This document shows, one piece after another, positions 8,294-15,860 of a stretch of 48,301 bases of DNA (positions within the stretch are counted from its first letter, which is position 1; every line of letters starts with the position of its first letter). The stretch is from contig CALZZE010000019.1 of NCBI GenBank assembly GCA_945830575.1, positions 1 through 48,301 on the forward strand. The letters are read 5' to 3'. The notes under the pieces are model-generated. The model did not search any database. It saw only the letters and a program-made list of their open reading frames with translations, and was not told where the DNA came from. The stretch comes from an uncultured Subdoligranulum sp. (GTDB lineage: Bacteria > Bacillota > Clostridia > Oscillospirales > Ruminococcaceae). The position numbers and the translations under genes were made by a program.

Positions 8294-8941
8294 ATGAAAC
8301 ATTACACAACGATTCTGTTTGATCTGGACGGCACCCTCACCGATCCAGGGCTGGGCATCACCAATTCGGTGGCCCACGCGCTGGCGCGGCTGGGGCGCGC
8401 CGTGCCGCCGCGGGAGCAGCTGTACCGTTACATCGGGCCTCCGCTCATCCACTCCTTTATGGAGTACGCGGGCCTGACCGAGGCCGAGGCCCGGCAGGCT
8501 GTAACGCTGTACCGTGAATATTTTGCTCCCACCGGCATTTTTGAGAACGCCGTGTATGAGGGCATCCCTGCCCTGCTGCGCGATCTGCGCGCTGCGGGAA
8601 AGGATGTGGTGCTGGCCACCTCCAAGCCGGAGCAATTCGCGGTGCAGATTCTGGAGCATTTTGAGCTGGCGCCATTCTTCACCGCGGTGGCGGGGGCCTC
8701 CATGGACGAGACCCGCACCGCCAAGGGGGATGTCATCGCGCTGGCCTTGCAGCGCTGCGGCGCGGGGCCTGACACCGCCCTGATGGTGGGCGACCGGGAG
8801 CATGATGTGCTGGGCGCCGCCGCCAACGGGCTGCGGTGCGTGGGCGTGGGCTACGGCTACGGCAGCCGCGAGGAGCTGCTGAACGCCGGCGCCGCCGCCG
8901 TTGCCGAAACCGTGGCACAGCTGCGGGAAATTTTGCTGTAA
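8294..8941 (+). CDS. HAD-family phosphatase (phosphoglycolate phosphatase-like)
   Basis: This 215-residue haloacid dehalogenase-fold hydrolase has motif I DLDGTLTD (nucleophile and acid-base Asp), motif II TSKPEQF and motif IV VGDREHD. The helical cap between motifs I and II matches the Gph/PpaX subfamily, which acts on small phosphates such as phosphoglycolate or pyrophosphate. It begins only four bases after the GT2 stop, so the two are co-transcribed. Subfamily substrates are notoriously hard to predict. Confidence 0.93.
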   Translation: MKHYTTILFDLDGTLTDPGLGITNSVAHALARLGRAVPPREQLYRYIGPPLIHSFMEYAGLTEAEARQAVTLYREYFAPTGIFENAVYEGIPALLRDLRAAGKDVVLATSKPEQFAVQILEHFELAPFFTAVAGASMDETRTAKGDVIALALQRCGAGPDTALMVGDREHDVLGAAANGLRCVGVGYGYGSREELLNAGAAAVAETVAQLREILL

Positions 8942-8958
8942 AAAGGAAGGATGCCTTT

Positions 8959-9345
8959 ATGTATCAGCCCGGAGATTCCAAGCTGGAAGTGCGGGAACTG
9001 CTGGTGAAAGCCTTTGCCACCGCCTGGGAGACAGGCGACAAAGCCACCGACAGGGACACCTACATCAACTCCAGCATCAACGTCATTGTGTCTTTGCAGG
9101 TCAGCCCCGAAATGCTGTACGGCGAGGAGGGGCAGGGACTTCTGGACAGCGAGCTGGACCATCTGGAGGACCTGCTCCGCGCCGACGGCGCATGGGTGTA
9201 CTACGAAGTGCCCGCCGAGAATTTCTTTCTGCTGACCTGGATGGAGGACCCTGAGGCGGCCGCCGCCAAGGTGGCGGCGCTGGCGGAGGAGCCGGACAGT
9301 CTGGCCTGCGTGGTGGATCTGAGCCAGCAGTGGACCATGGAGTAA
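8959..9345 (+). CDS. Hypothetical protein, 128 residues
   Basis: I do not recognise this family. The product is a small, acidic, soluble protein with no signal peptide, membrane helix or cysteine pair. It looks like an alpha/beta fold: amphipathic helices (KLEVRELLVKAFATAWE), a strand (VIVSLQV) and an acidic helix (LDSELDHLEDLLRAD). AAGGAAGG lies about ten bases before ATG 8959. It sits between the HAD phosphatase and the CCA-adding enzyme on the same strand with short gaps, so it is likely co-transcribed. Confidence 0.75.
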   Translation: MYQPGDSKLEVRELLVKAFATAWETGDKATDRDTYINSSINVIVSLQVSPEMLYGEEGQGLLDSELDHLEDLLRADGAWVYYEVPAENFFLLTWMEDPEAAAAKVAALAEEPDSLACVVDLSQQWTME

Positions 9346-9353
9346 ACAAATCG

Positions 9354-9368
9354 AAAAAAAAGGGGGGG
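9354..9368 (+). promoter_or_regulatory. A8-G7 homopolymer pair forming the cca ribosome binding site
   Basis: Eight A (9354-9361) run directly into seven G (9362-9368), which serve as the Shine-Dalgarno site six bases before the cca start at 9375. Both runs are prone to replication slippage, and length changes in the G run would alter binding strength. Confidence 0.5.
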
Positions 9369-9374
9369 CCGTCC

Positions 9375-10742
9375 ATGGCGGACCATTTGATTCATCTGCC
9401 CCGCGATGTGATGCAGCTGATCCGCGCTCTGCGCGGCGCCGGTTACAGCGCCCATGTGGTGGGCGGCTGCGTGCGGGACAGCCTGCTGGGGCGCACCCCC
9501 GGCGACTGGGACCTGTGTACCAACGCCCGGCCGGAGCAGATGCGGCGCATTTTTGCGGGGCATCAGCTGATCCTGACCGGCGAAAAGCACGGCACGGTGG
9601 CGGTGGTGCTGCACGGCGCCCCCTACGAGATCACCACCTACCGGCTGGACGGTGATTACACCGACCACCGCCGTCCTGACGGGGTGCAGTTTGTGGAGGA
9701 TTTGGCGCAGGATCTGGCGCGGCGGGATTTCACCATTAACGCCATGGCCTACGCCCCCGGCACCGGACTGGTGGACCTGTACGGCGGCCGGGCGGACTTA
9801 GCTGCCGGGGTGGTACGCTGCGTGGGCGACCCGACGGCCCGGTTTGCGGAGGACGCGCTGCGCATCCTGCGGGCGGTGCGGTTTGCCTCCCAGCTGAGCT
9901 TTACGCTGGAGCTTTCCACAGCGGCAGCGGCGCTGGCCCAGCGGGACAGCGTGGCGCTGGTATCCGCCGAGCGCATCTACACCGAATTGGACAAGCTGCT
10001 GGCCGGGCCTGCCGCCGGGCCGGTGCTGGCCCAGTACGGCGAGCTGCTGGGCGGCGTGCTGCCCGAGGTGCTGCCCTGTATGAACTGCACCCAGCCGGGG
10101 CCGTGGCACTACTATGATGTGTGGCGGCACACCGCCGCCACGGTGGGTGCGCTGGACCTGCGCGGGCAGGACGCCCGGGGCACCCGGACGCTGCGGTGGG
10201 CGGCGTTCCTGCACGACCTTGCCAAGCCGCTGTGCCGCACCGTCGGCCCGGACGGCGCGGCGCATTTCCACGGCCACAACCAGCGCGGCGCCCGGCAGGC
10301 GCGGCAGATTTTGCAGCGGCTTCGTGCCCCCGCCTATCTGATCGACGGCGCGGCCTCGCTCATCGCGGTGCATGATGCACCGCTGCCCGCCGATGACCCC
10401 GCCATTCTGCGCTGCCTCGGCCGGTACGGCCCGGTGTTTTTGCAGCGGCTGTGCCTTTTGAAGTACGCCGATCTGGACGCCCACGCCCCCAATCCCCGGG
10501 TGGCCCAGCGCCGGGCGGATGTGCAGGTGTTCCAGCGCCGGATGCAGACCCTTGCCAAAACCGGCTGCTATTCCCTCGCCCAGCTGGAGCTGCGCGGCGT
10601 GGACATTATGAACGCCGGGGTGCGTCCCGGGCCGCAGGTGGGCGAATTGCTGAACAAGATGCTGAACGCCGTGATGGACGGCAGGCTGCCCAACGACAAC
10701 GAGGCCCTGCTGGCGGCAGTGCGCCGGGAGATCAGCAAATAA
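9375..10742 (+). CDS. cca: CCA tRNA nucleotidyltransferase
   Basis: This 455-residue class II nucleotidyltransferase adds or repairs the CCA end of tRNAs. The head domain carries HVVGGCVRDSLLG and the metal-binding DWDL. Next come the RRDFTINAMAY motif and the RFAEDALRILRAVRFA neck region that selects bases. A C-terminal HD domain (FLHDLAKP) follows, as in bacterial enzymes with phosphohydrolase activity. I chose ATG 9375 (MADHLIHLP), preceded by the G run, over an in-frame ATG at 9330 inside the previous gene. The enzyme is essential where tRNA genes lack an encoded CCA. Confidence 0.96.
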   Translation: MADHLIHLPRDVMQLIRALRGAGYSAHVVGGCVRDSLLGRTPGDWDLCTNARPEQMRRIFAGHQLILTGEKHGTVAVVLHGAPYEITTYRLDGDYTDHRRPDGVQFVEDLAQDLARRDFTINAMAYAPGTGLVDLYGGRADLAAGVVRCVGDPTARFAEDALRILRAVRFASQLSFTLELSTAAAALAQRDSVALVSAERIYTELDKLLAGPAAGPVLAQYGELLGGVLPEVLPCMNCTQPGPWHYYDVWRHTAATVGALDLRGQDARGTRTLRWAAFLHDLAKPLCRTVGPDGAAHFHGHNQRGARQARQILQRLRAPAYLIDGAASLIAVHDAPLPADDPAILRCLGRYGPVFLQRLCLLKYADLDAHAPNPRVAQRRADVQVFQRRMQTLAKTGCYSLAQLELRGVDIMNAGVRPGPQVGELLNKMLNAVMDGRLPNDNEALLAAVRREISK

Positions 10743-10781
10743 TAAGTTGTTCTCAGGTTTTTAGATAAAGGAGATATTACC

Positions 10782-11912
10782 ATGAAATTAGGTATCGTGG
10801 GCCTGCCGAATGTGGGCAAATCCACTCTGTTCAACGCCATCACCTCCACCCGCAACGCGCAGGCGGCGAACTATCCCTTCTGCACCATCGAGCCGAACTC
10901 CGGCATCGTGGCGGTGCCGGATCCCCGGCTGGACAAGCTGGCCGAGCTGTGGCAGACCGACAAGAAAACGCCTGCCATCGTGGAATTCGTGGACATTGCC
11001 GGTCTTGTGAAGGGTGCGGCCCACGGCGCGGGTCTTGGCAACAAGTTCCTGGGGCACATCCGGGAATGTGACGCGCTGGTGCATGTGGTGCGCTGCTTTG
11101 ACGATGACAACATCGTGCATGTGGTGGAGGACGTGAACAAGCCCGAGGGCGTGGACCCCATCCGGGACATCGAGGCCATCGATCTGGAGCTGATTCTGTC
11201 CGATCTGGAGGTGGTGAACAACCGCCTTGGCCGCCAGCAGAAGGCCGCCAAGACCGGCAACAAAGCCGCTGCCGCCGAGGCCGCCTGGCTGACGGAGCTG
11301 GCCGCCCATCTGGAGGCGGAAAAGCCCGCCCGCACCTTTGCCTTTGACGAAGGGGACGACAGCCAGACCATCGCCCGCAAGGAGCTGGGGCTGCTCTCCG
11401 CCAAGCCGGTCATCTACGCCTGCAACGTGGGCGAGGACGACCTGCTGGGCGGGCTGGAGGGCAATCCCTACTACCCGCTGGTGGCCGCCCGCGCCGCCGC
11501 CGAGAACGCGCAGGCGCTGCCCATCTGCGCCAAGACTGAGGAGGACATTGCGGAGTCCACGCCGGAGGAAAAGCTGGCGTTTTTGCAGGAGATGGGCATT
11601 GAGCACACCGGTCTGGACAACCTCATCAAGGCCAGCTATGAGCTGCTGGGCCTCATCAGCTTTTTGACGGACGGCAAAAAGGAGTGCCGCGCATGGACCA
11701 TCCGGCAGGGCACCAAAGCCCCTCAGGCTGCCGGCAAAATTCACTCGGACTTCGAGCGGGGCTTTATCCGGGCGCAGGTCATCCGCTACGCCGATCTGGC
11801 CGCCGCGGACTTTGATTATCAGGCCGTCAAGGCCAAGGGCCAGCAGCGCACCGAGGGCAAGGAATACGTGGTGCAGGACGGCGACATCATCGAATTTTTG
11901 TTCAACGTATAA
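10782..11912 (+). CDS. ychF: Redox-regulated ATPase YchF (Obg/OLA1 family)
   Basis: This 376-residue P-loop protein of the YchF/OLA1 branch of Obg GTPases has G1 GLPNVGKS and switch II DIAGLVKGAAHGAGLG. A coiled-coil insertion (about 125-200) and a C-terminal TGS domain (from about 295 to EYVVQDGDIIEFLFNV) complete the family layout. YchF prefers ATP because its G4 loop is altered, and it is linked to ribosome function and the oxidative stress response. AAAGGAGAT precedes the ATG. It lies 39 bases after cca and 11 bases before mtnN. Confidence 0.98.
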   Translation: MKLGIVGLPNVGKSTLFNAITSTRNAQAANYPFCTIEPNSGIVAVPDPRLDKLAELWQTDKKTPAIVEFVDIAGLVKGAAHGAGLGNKFLGHIRECDALVHVVRCFDDDNIVHVVEDVNKPEGVDPIRDIEAIDLELILSDLEVVNNRLGRQQKAAKTGNKAAAAEAAWLTELAAHLEAEKPARTFAFDEGDDSQTIARKELGLLSAKPVIYACNVGEDDLLGGLEGNPYYPLVAARAAAENAQALPICAKTEEDIAESTPEEKLAFLQEMGIEHTGLDNLIKASYELLGLISFLTDGKKECRAWTIRQGTKAPQAAGKIHSDFERGFIRAQVIRYADLAAADFDYQAVKAKGQQRTEGKEYVVQDGDIIEFLFNV

Positions 11913-11923
11913 GGGAGAATGTT

Positions 11924-12607
11924 ATGCGAATCGGAATTATGGGCGCCATGCCGGAGGAAGTGGATCAGCTCTGTGCCCGTCTGTCCGGCGTGACCAAAGA
12001 GAGCTGCGCCGGGGTGGAGTACCATCTGGGCACCCTGGGCGGCAAACAGGTGGTGGTCTGCTGCGGCGGCATGGGCAAGGCCAACGCCGCCAGCACTGTG
12101 CAGGTGCTTTGCACCAAATACAACGTGGACAAGCTGATTTTCTCCGGCATTGCCGGCAACATGACTTCCAAAATCGGCATTGGCGATGTGGTGGTGGGCC
12201 GCGAGGTGGTCTACCACGACGCGGAGCCGGACATGATCTGCCAGAGCGCGCCGTTTTTGAAGGAGTTTGCCTGTGACCCGGCATTGGTGGAGGCCGCGCT
12301 GGCCGCCTGCGCCAAGCTGGGCGTGAAGGCCATTGCGGGCAAAATTGCCACCGGCGACCAGTTTGTGGGCGATGCCGCCACCAAAAAGACCATTGAGGAA
12401 AAATGCCATCCCGACTGCGTGGAGATGGAGGGCGCGGCGGTGTGCCAGATCGCGGGCCGCAACGGGGTACCCTGCGTCATTCTGCGGGCCATGAGCGACA
12501 ACGCCGATGAGAGCGGCTATGAGGTTCTGGTGGTGAAAAACTTCAGCATCGCGGAATACATCGCCACCGCCACCGCCATCGTGGCAGACATGGTGGAGCG
12601 CATCTGA
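11924..12607 (+). CDS. mtnN: 5'-methylthioadenosine/S-adenosylhomocysteine nucleosidase
   Basis: This 227-residue phosphorylase-fold enzyme hydrolyses MTA and SAH to adenine and a ribose product, clearing SAM by-products and feeding methyl recycling. The catalytic marks are all present: IGIMGAMPEEV near the start (general acid Glu), the CVEMEGAA loop that contacts ribose, and RAMSDNAD, whose Asp protonates adenine N7. Its length is typical. GGGAGA lies just before the ATG. It closes the plus-strand operon and is followed by a strong bidirectional terminator. Confidence 0.97.
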   Translation: MRIGIMGAMPEEVDQLCARLSGVTKESCAGVEYHLGTLGGKQVVVCCGGMGKANAASTVQVLCTKYNVDKLIFSGIAGNMTSKIGIGDVVVGREVVYHDAEPDMICQSAPFLKEFACDPALVEAALAACAKLGVKAIAGKIATGDQFVGDAATKKTIEEKCHPDCVEMEGAAVCQIAGRNGVPCVILRAMSDNADESGYEVLVVKNFSIAEYIATATAIVADMVERI

Positions 12608-12621
12608 CGACCATAAAAAAA

Positions 12622-12647
12622 TTCTCGCCGCAGCGCTGCGGCGAGAA
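12622..12647. terminator. Bidirectional intrinsic terminator between mtnN and hisH
   Basis: A fully palindromic 26-base hairpin (arms TTCTCGCCGCAGC and its complement) is flanked by A6-7 on the left and T6 on the right. It therefore ends transcripts from both the plus operon ending in mtnN and the minus operon ending in the HisH gene. Confidence 0.92.
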
Positions 12648-12653
12648 CATTTT

Positions 12654-13301
12654 TTATGCCTGACACAATTTCAGATAGTTTTCAATGATGGACAGCCCCA
12701 CCGGGCCGGATTTCTCCGGGTGGAACTGGCATCCCAGCACCCTGCCGTGCATGGCGGCGGCGCACACCGGACGGCCGCCGTACATCGTGACGGCCAGACG
12801 GTCGGCCTCCGCGGCGGGCTTCGCCTCGTAGGAGTGGATGAAGTAGCACTCCTGCCCGGGAGTCACCCCTGCCAGCGCGGTGCCGGAAAAGTCCTCCCGG
12901 CCGCCCGCTGGGTAGAGCGGCTGCCAGCTGATGTGGGGCACCCGCTGGGGCGCGCCGTCCACATCGGTGTCGGGAATCTTCACCACCCGGCCGGGAATCA
13001 GTCCCAGGCCCCGGTGGGTGCCGAACTCCTCGCTCTCGTCAAAGAGCATCTGCATACCAAGGCAGATACCCAAAAGTGGCGTGCCTTCGGCAGTTTTTTT
13101 CTGGATGGCCTCGATCAGCCCCAGCCGGGCCAGCCCGGCCATGCCGTCCCGGAAAGCTCCCACACCGGGCAGCACCAGCGCATCGGCGGCCAGCACCGCC
13201 TCGGGGGTGTTCACCAGCGCCACCTCCGCGCCGAAATGCCGGAAGGCGTGCTGTACGCTGAGCAGGTTGGACAGGCCGTAATCTATGACGGTGATCTTCA
13301 T
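12654..13301 (-). CDS. hisH: HisH-family glutamine amidotransferase (acetamidino-sugar type)
   Basis: This 215-residue class I glutaminase is of the HisH family. The catalytic triad is intact: Cys80 in GICLGMQ, with His194 and Glu196 in QFHPEKSG. It releases ammonia from glutamine and passes it through a HisF barrel. It overlaps the HisF-family gene by four bases (ATGA). No other histidine gene is nearby, while the same operon begins with an N-acetyl sugar amidotransferase. I therefore read it as the WbuY/HisH2-type ammonia source for converting an N-acetyl group to an acetamidino group. A role in histidine synthesis cannot be excluded from its own sequence. Confidence 0.92.
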   Translation of the reverse strand: MKITVIDYGLSNLLSVQHAFRHFGAEVALVNTPEAVLAADALVLPGVGAFRDGMAGLARLGLIEAIQKKTAEGTPLLGICLGMQMLFDESEEFGTHRGLGLIPGRVVKIPDTDVDGAPQRVPHISWQPLYPAGGREDFSGTALAGVTPGQECYFIHSYEAKPAAEADRLAVTMYGGRPVCAAAMHGRVLGCQFHPEKSGPVGLSIIENYLKLCQA

Positions 13302-14065
13302 ACCCGGCGCACCTCCACTCCCCCAGCCAGAACCTCCTCTTTCAGTTCCGGCACGGTCTCTTTTTTGTAGTGCAGCACCGCCGCGCAGGCCACCGCATCG
13401 GCGCCCGCCTTGGCGGCGTCCACGATGTCATCGCCGCAGCCCACGCCGCCGCCGCAGATGACCGGCACATTCACCGCCTTGGTGACAGCCTCGATCAGTT
13501 CCAGATCCATGCCCCGCTGCAGGCCCTCGTTGTCCACGCTCATGAGCAAAATCTCGCCCGCGCCCAGCGCCACGCCCCGCTTGGCCCACTCGATGACGTC
13601 ATACCCAGAATGGGCGCGGCCATTGTCATAGTAGGCCTCCCACTTGCCGGGCCACAGGCGGCTGCGCTTGGCCTGAATGGACAGAACCATGCATTGGCTG
13701 CCGAAGGCCTCGGCCACCTCGGTGATCAGCTCCGGCCGCTTGATGGCCGCCGTGTTGATGGCCACCTTGTCCGCTCCCATGGACAGGATGTGCCGCACAT
13801 CCTCCACGCTGCGCAGACCGCCGCCCACACAGACCGGGATGTACACCTCGTCCACCGTTTTGCGCACAATATCGCTCAGGTTGTTGCGGTTGTACAGGCT
13901 GGCGACGATGTCGATGTACAGCAGTTCGTCAATGCCCTGCTGGTAATACTCCCGGGCAAAGCCGTTGGGGTCGCCCAGCTTGCGCAGCCCCTCCAGCTGG
14001 ATGCCCTTCACCAGATTGGCGTCCTTCACATCCAATCTGGCGATGAGACGGATTTTTTTCTTCAT
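13298..14065 (-). CDS. hisF: HisF-family barrel, sugar-amidation paralog (WbuZ/HisF2-type)
   Basis: This 255-residue beta/alpha barrel is homologous to imidazole glycerol phosphate synthase HisF. The first catalytic Asp is kept (Asp12 in RLDVKD), but the usual IPCLDVKDG reads LIARLDVKDA. The second catalytic Asp of true HisF (position 130 in AIDAKR) is Gln131 here, in SIQAKR. The phosphate-site loop RDGT also reads NEGL. These changes argue against cyclase activity. They fit a barrel kept only as an ammonia channel between HisH and the sugar amidotransferase encoded upstream. AAAGGA precedes the ATG. Confidence 0.9.
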   Translation of the reverse strand: MKKKIRLIARLDVKDANLVKGIQLEGLRKLGDPNGFAREYYQQGIDELLYIDIVASLYNRNNLSDIVRKTVDEVYIPVCVGGGLRSVEDVRHILSMGADKVAINTAAIKRPELITEVAEAFGSQCMVLSIQAKRSRLWPGKWEAYYDNGRAHSGYDVIEWAKRGVALGAGEILLMSVDNEGLQRGMDLELIEAVTKAVNVPVICGGGVGCGDDIVDAAKAGADAVACAAVLHYKKETVPELKEEVLAGGVEVRRV

Positions 14066-14089
14066 AGGTTTTTCCTTTGCGTTGTTTTC

Positions 14090-14116
14090 CGGGGCGTCGG
14101 GGACGCCGCCCCCTAC
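14090..14116 (-). repeat. 27-base palindromic repeat between wbuX and hisF, copy 1
   Basis: This short hairpin has core arms GGCGTC and GACGCC around a three-base loop, with flanking G and C runs. Read on the minus strand it matches 41965-41991 in 26 of 27 positions; only a loop base differs. It sits in the 54-base gap between two co-transcribed genes, so it could alter mRNA decay or relative expression. Confidence 0.8.
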
Positions 14117-14119
14117 GGT

Positions 14120-15493
14120 TTACATTTCATGGTGCGTTCCCCGCGGGTCACCCCACAGCACCTCGCTGTCCCCTTCATAGGGGGTGTGGCGCAGCTTCCA
14201 CAGGCCGTTCTCGTACTTCCAGATGTGGGGAGAGCGGAACCGGTCCGCCAGATGCATGAAGTATTCCCGATCCATTTTGGGCTGTTCAAAGCACTTGTAC
14301 GCCTCGGGGAAGTGCTGCCGGTCGATGGAGAGGTACTGCATGATCTCCTTTTCAAAGCGGTCGGGGTACTCGCCGTCAAATTTCTTGCACAGCGCCTTCG
14401 CCTCGTCCAGCGTGATCTCCTCGTTGCGGATCTCCTGCGCCGCGTCGTAGGTGGTGCGGCCGATGCCGTACTTGATGTAGGTGGTGTAGTAGAAAAAGTC
14501 ATCGATTTTATCGTCGATGGAGTTGTACTTGGAGTAGGTTCCCTGCGTGCGCTCCGGCGCGGGGCGGAATCCGCCGTGCTCCACCGAGTAGTAGTAGGCT
14601 CCCTGCGGGTGCCACTTCTCGTAGTAGCCCAGATACCGCACCTGAATGTGGTTTTTCTCCAGATCGGAGGTCTCACTGGGCAGGTAGATGGCCAGATCGG
14701 CCTTGTCGATCTTGTAGTCCTCCTCCAGCTGGCGCAGGCTCACGCCGCCCAGATAGATGTGGTCGTAGTCGTTGACGGCAAAGAAATGCTCGTCCCGCAG
14801 CGCGGAGTTGTTGTCCGCGATGGGGTTGCCGAACTCCGCCTCATTCTCGCCGTAGAACACCAGCGGGATGCCGAACTTGGCTGCCATCTTGGGCGCCAGC
14901 TGTTTCTGGCCCAGAATGAAGGGCTGGAAGGGGTGGAACAGGTTTTCGGTGGCCAGACGGGTGAGCAGCCGGTGGGTCTGGCCGTTGGGGGTGCAGAGGT
15001 AGTTGTCAAAGCCGGCGTGGATCCATGCCTGCATGTTCTCCCAGCCCCAAGGGGTGTAAATGTGGGGCGCCCAGGTGACGGTGAGGGGATGCATGCCGTA
15101 CTTGTATTTCAGAAGATGGGCGGCGTAAAAGCTGTCCTTGCCGCCGGAGCCGGGCACCAGACAGTCGTAGCTGCCGTCGGTTTTGCGGTACTGATCGCAC
15201 AGCTCCCGCAGTTCCCGCTCCCGCTCGGCCCAGTCGATGCTGTGGTTGGTCTTGTTGTGGCAGGCGTGGCAGGCATCGCAGACGCCGTCCTCCTGAATGA
15301 CCATGGTCTTTTTGATGCTGTCCCGGGTGTGCTCGAACTCATAGCAGGAATTGGGCTTCTGGTTGCTCATCACACATTCCTTGCAGAACTGCACATGGCG
15401 GGGCAGACCGTAATAGGCCTCCAGCTGATCCTCGGGAATGTCGGGGGCGTACTTGCTGTAATCGATGTCCACATATCTTGGCAGCTTTTCCAT
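14120..15493 (-). CDS. wbuX: N-acetyl sugar amidotransferase (WbuX/PseA-like)
   Basis: This 457-residue protein matches the WbuX/WbpG N-acetyl sugar amidotransferase family. A Cys4-type zinc ribbon (Cys37, Cys40, Cys72, Cys75) precedes the ATP-pyrophosphatase loop PGSGGKDS (114-121). Such enzymes activate the acetamido group of a nucleotide sugar and replace its oxygen with ammonia from a HisH-HisF pair, giving an acetamidino sugar for surface glycans. The two partner genes follow directly. I chose ATG 15493 (MEKLPRYVDIDYSKY), preceded by GGAG nine bases upstream; ATG 15508 overlaps that site. The exact sugar is unknown, and no dedicated nucleotide-sugar genes lie alongside. Confidence 0.93.
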   Translation of the reverse strand: MEKLPRYVDIDYSKYAPDIPEDQLEAYYGLPRHVQFCKECVMSNQKPNSCYEFEHTRDSIKKTMVIQEDGVCDACHACHNKTNHSIDWAERERELRELCDQYRKTDGSYDCLVPGSGGKDSFYAAHLLKYKYGMHPLTVTWAPHIYTPWGWENMQAWIHAGFDNYLCTPNGQTHRLLTRLATENLFHPFQPFILGQKQLAPKMAAKFGIPLVFYGENEAEFGNPIADNNSALRDEHFFAVNDYDHIYLGGVSLRQLEEDYKIDKADLAIYLPSETSDLEKNHIQVRYLGYYEKWHPQGAYYYSVEHGGFRPAPERTQGTYSKYNSIDDKIDDFFYYTTYIKYGIGRTTYDAAQEIRNEEITLDEAKALCKKFDGEYPDRFEKEIMQYLSIDRQHFPEAYKCFEQPKMDREYFMHLADRFRSPHIWKYENGLWKLRHTPYEGDSEVLWGDPRGTHHEM

Positions 15494-15510
15494 ATTCTTA
15501 CACTCCATTC

Positions 15511-15573
15511 TTACACGAAAAACACATAGAAAAAAGCGCCGTCCGCACAGGAAATCCCTGCGGACAGCGCCAT
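15511..15573 (-). other. Possible 20-residue leader ORF across the terminator
   Basis: An ATG (15573) opens a 20-codon frame that runs through both hairpin arms and ends in TAA (15513-15511), shortly before the wbuX ribosome binding site. Its C-terminal half is rich in Phe, Tyr and Val (AFFYVFFV). It starts only about eight bases from the predicted transcription start and has no Shine-Dalgarno site, so translation is doubtful. Confidence 0.2.
15530..15571 (-). terminator. Intrinsic terminator in the wbuX leader (candidate attenuator)
   Basis: On the minus strand, arms GGCGCTGTCCGCAGG and CCTGTGCGGACGGCGC form a near-perfect stem of about 14 bp (one G-U pair, one two-base bulge) followed by six T. 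It lies between the wbuX promoter and the wbuX start, not after any minus-strand gene, so it would stop transcription about 50 bases into the leader unless overcome. Confidence 0.85.
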
Positions 15574-15587
15574 TGCTGTTCTAGGGT

Positions 15588-15616
15588 ATTATACCACACC
15601 GCCGTGCCGGTTGCAA
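15588..15616 (-). promoter_or_regulatory. Sigma-A promoter of the wbuX-hisF-hisH operon
   Basis: On the minus strand TTGCAA (15616-15611) and TATAAT (15593-15588) are 17 bases apart, with an extended -10 (TGTGGTATAAT). Transcription should start near 15580-15582. Confidence 0.88.
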
Positions 15617-15668
15617 GGGGTGAATAAAATTTTGCTCTGTGGGCCACACTTTTTCCGAGGTGATTTGT

Positions 15669-15854
15669 ATGCAGATGAAAGTCAACGAGGCGTGCATCGG
15701 CTGCGGGCTGTGCTGCGCCAACTGTCCTGAGGTGTTCAGTATGACCGATGCGGGGGTGGCGGTGGCCATCGCCGGCCCCGTCCCGGCCGGGTGCGAGGAA
15801 AGCGCCATGAGTGCCAAGGACGGCTGCCCGGTGGAGGCCATCGAGGAAGTATAA
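15669..15854 (+). CDS. Single-cluster [4Fe-4S] ferredoxin
   Basis: This 61-residue protein is a small electron carrier. Near the N-terminus CIGCGLC supplies three cluster ligands, and the fourth is the Cys of GCPVEAI near the C-terminus. Two more Cys (in ANCPEVF and GCEES) sit where single-cluster ferredoxins form a disulfide. An extra Cys directly follows the third ligand. ATG 15669 is preceded by GAGGTGA. It is transcribed divergently from wbuX and ends in its own terminator. It could serve many anaerobic redox enzymes; no partner is evident beside it. Confidence 0.93.
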   Translation: MQMKVNEACIGCGLCCANCPEVFSMTDAGVAVAIAGPVPAGCEESAMSAKDGCPVEAIEEV

Positions 15855-15860
15855 AAATGA

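Noticed and set aside
8836-8958. An upstream extension of the 128-residue protein to 169 residues
   Set aside because: The extra 41 residues overlap the HAD gene in another frame and are Arg-rich shadow sequence. A ribosome binding site precedes the ATG at 8959.
12654-14065. HisH and HisF as part of a histidine biosynthesis operon
   Set aside because: No other his gene is present, the HisF protein has lost its second catalytic Asp, and the operon starts with a sugar amidotransferase.
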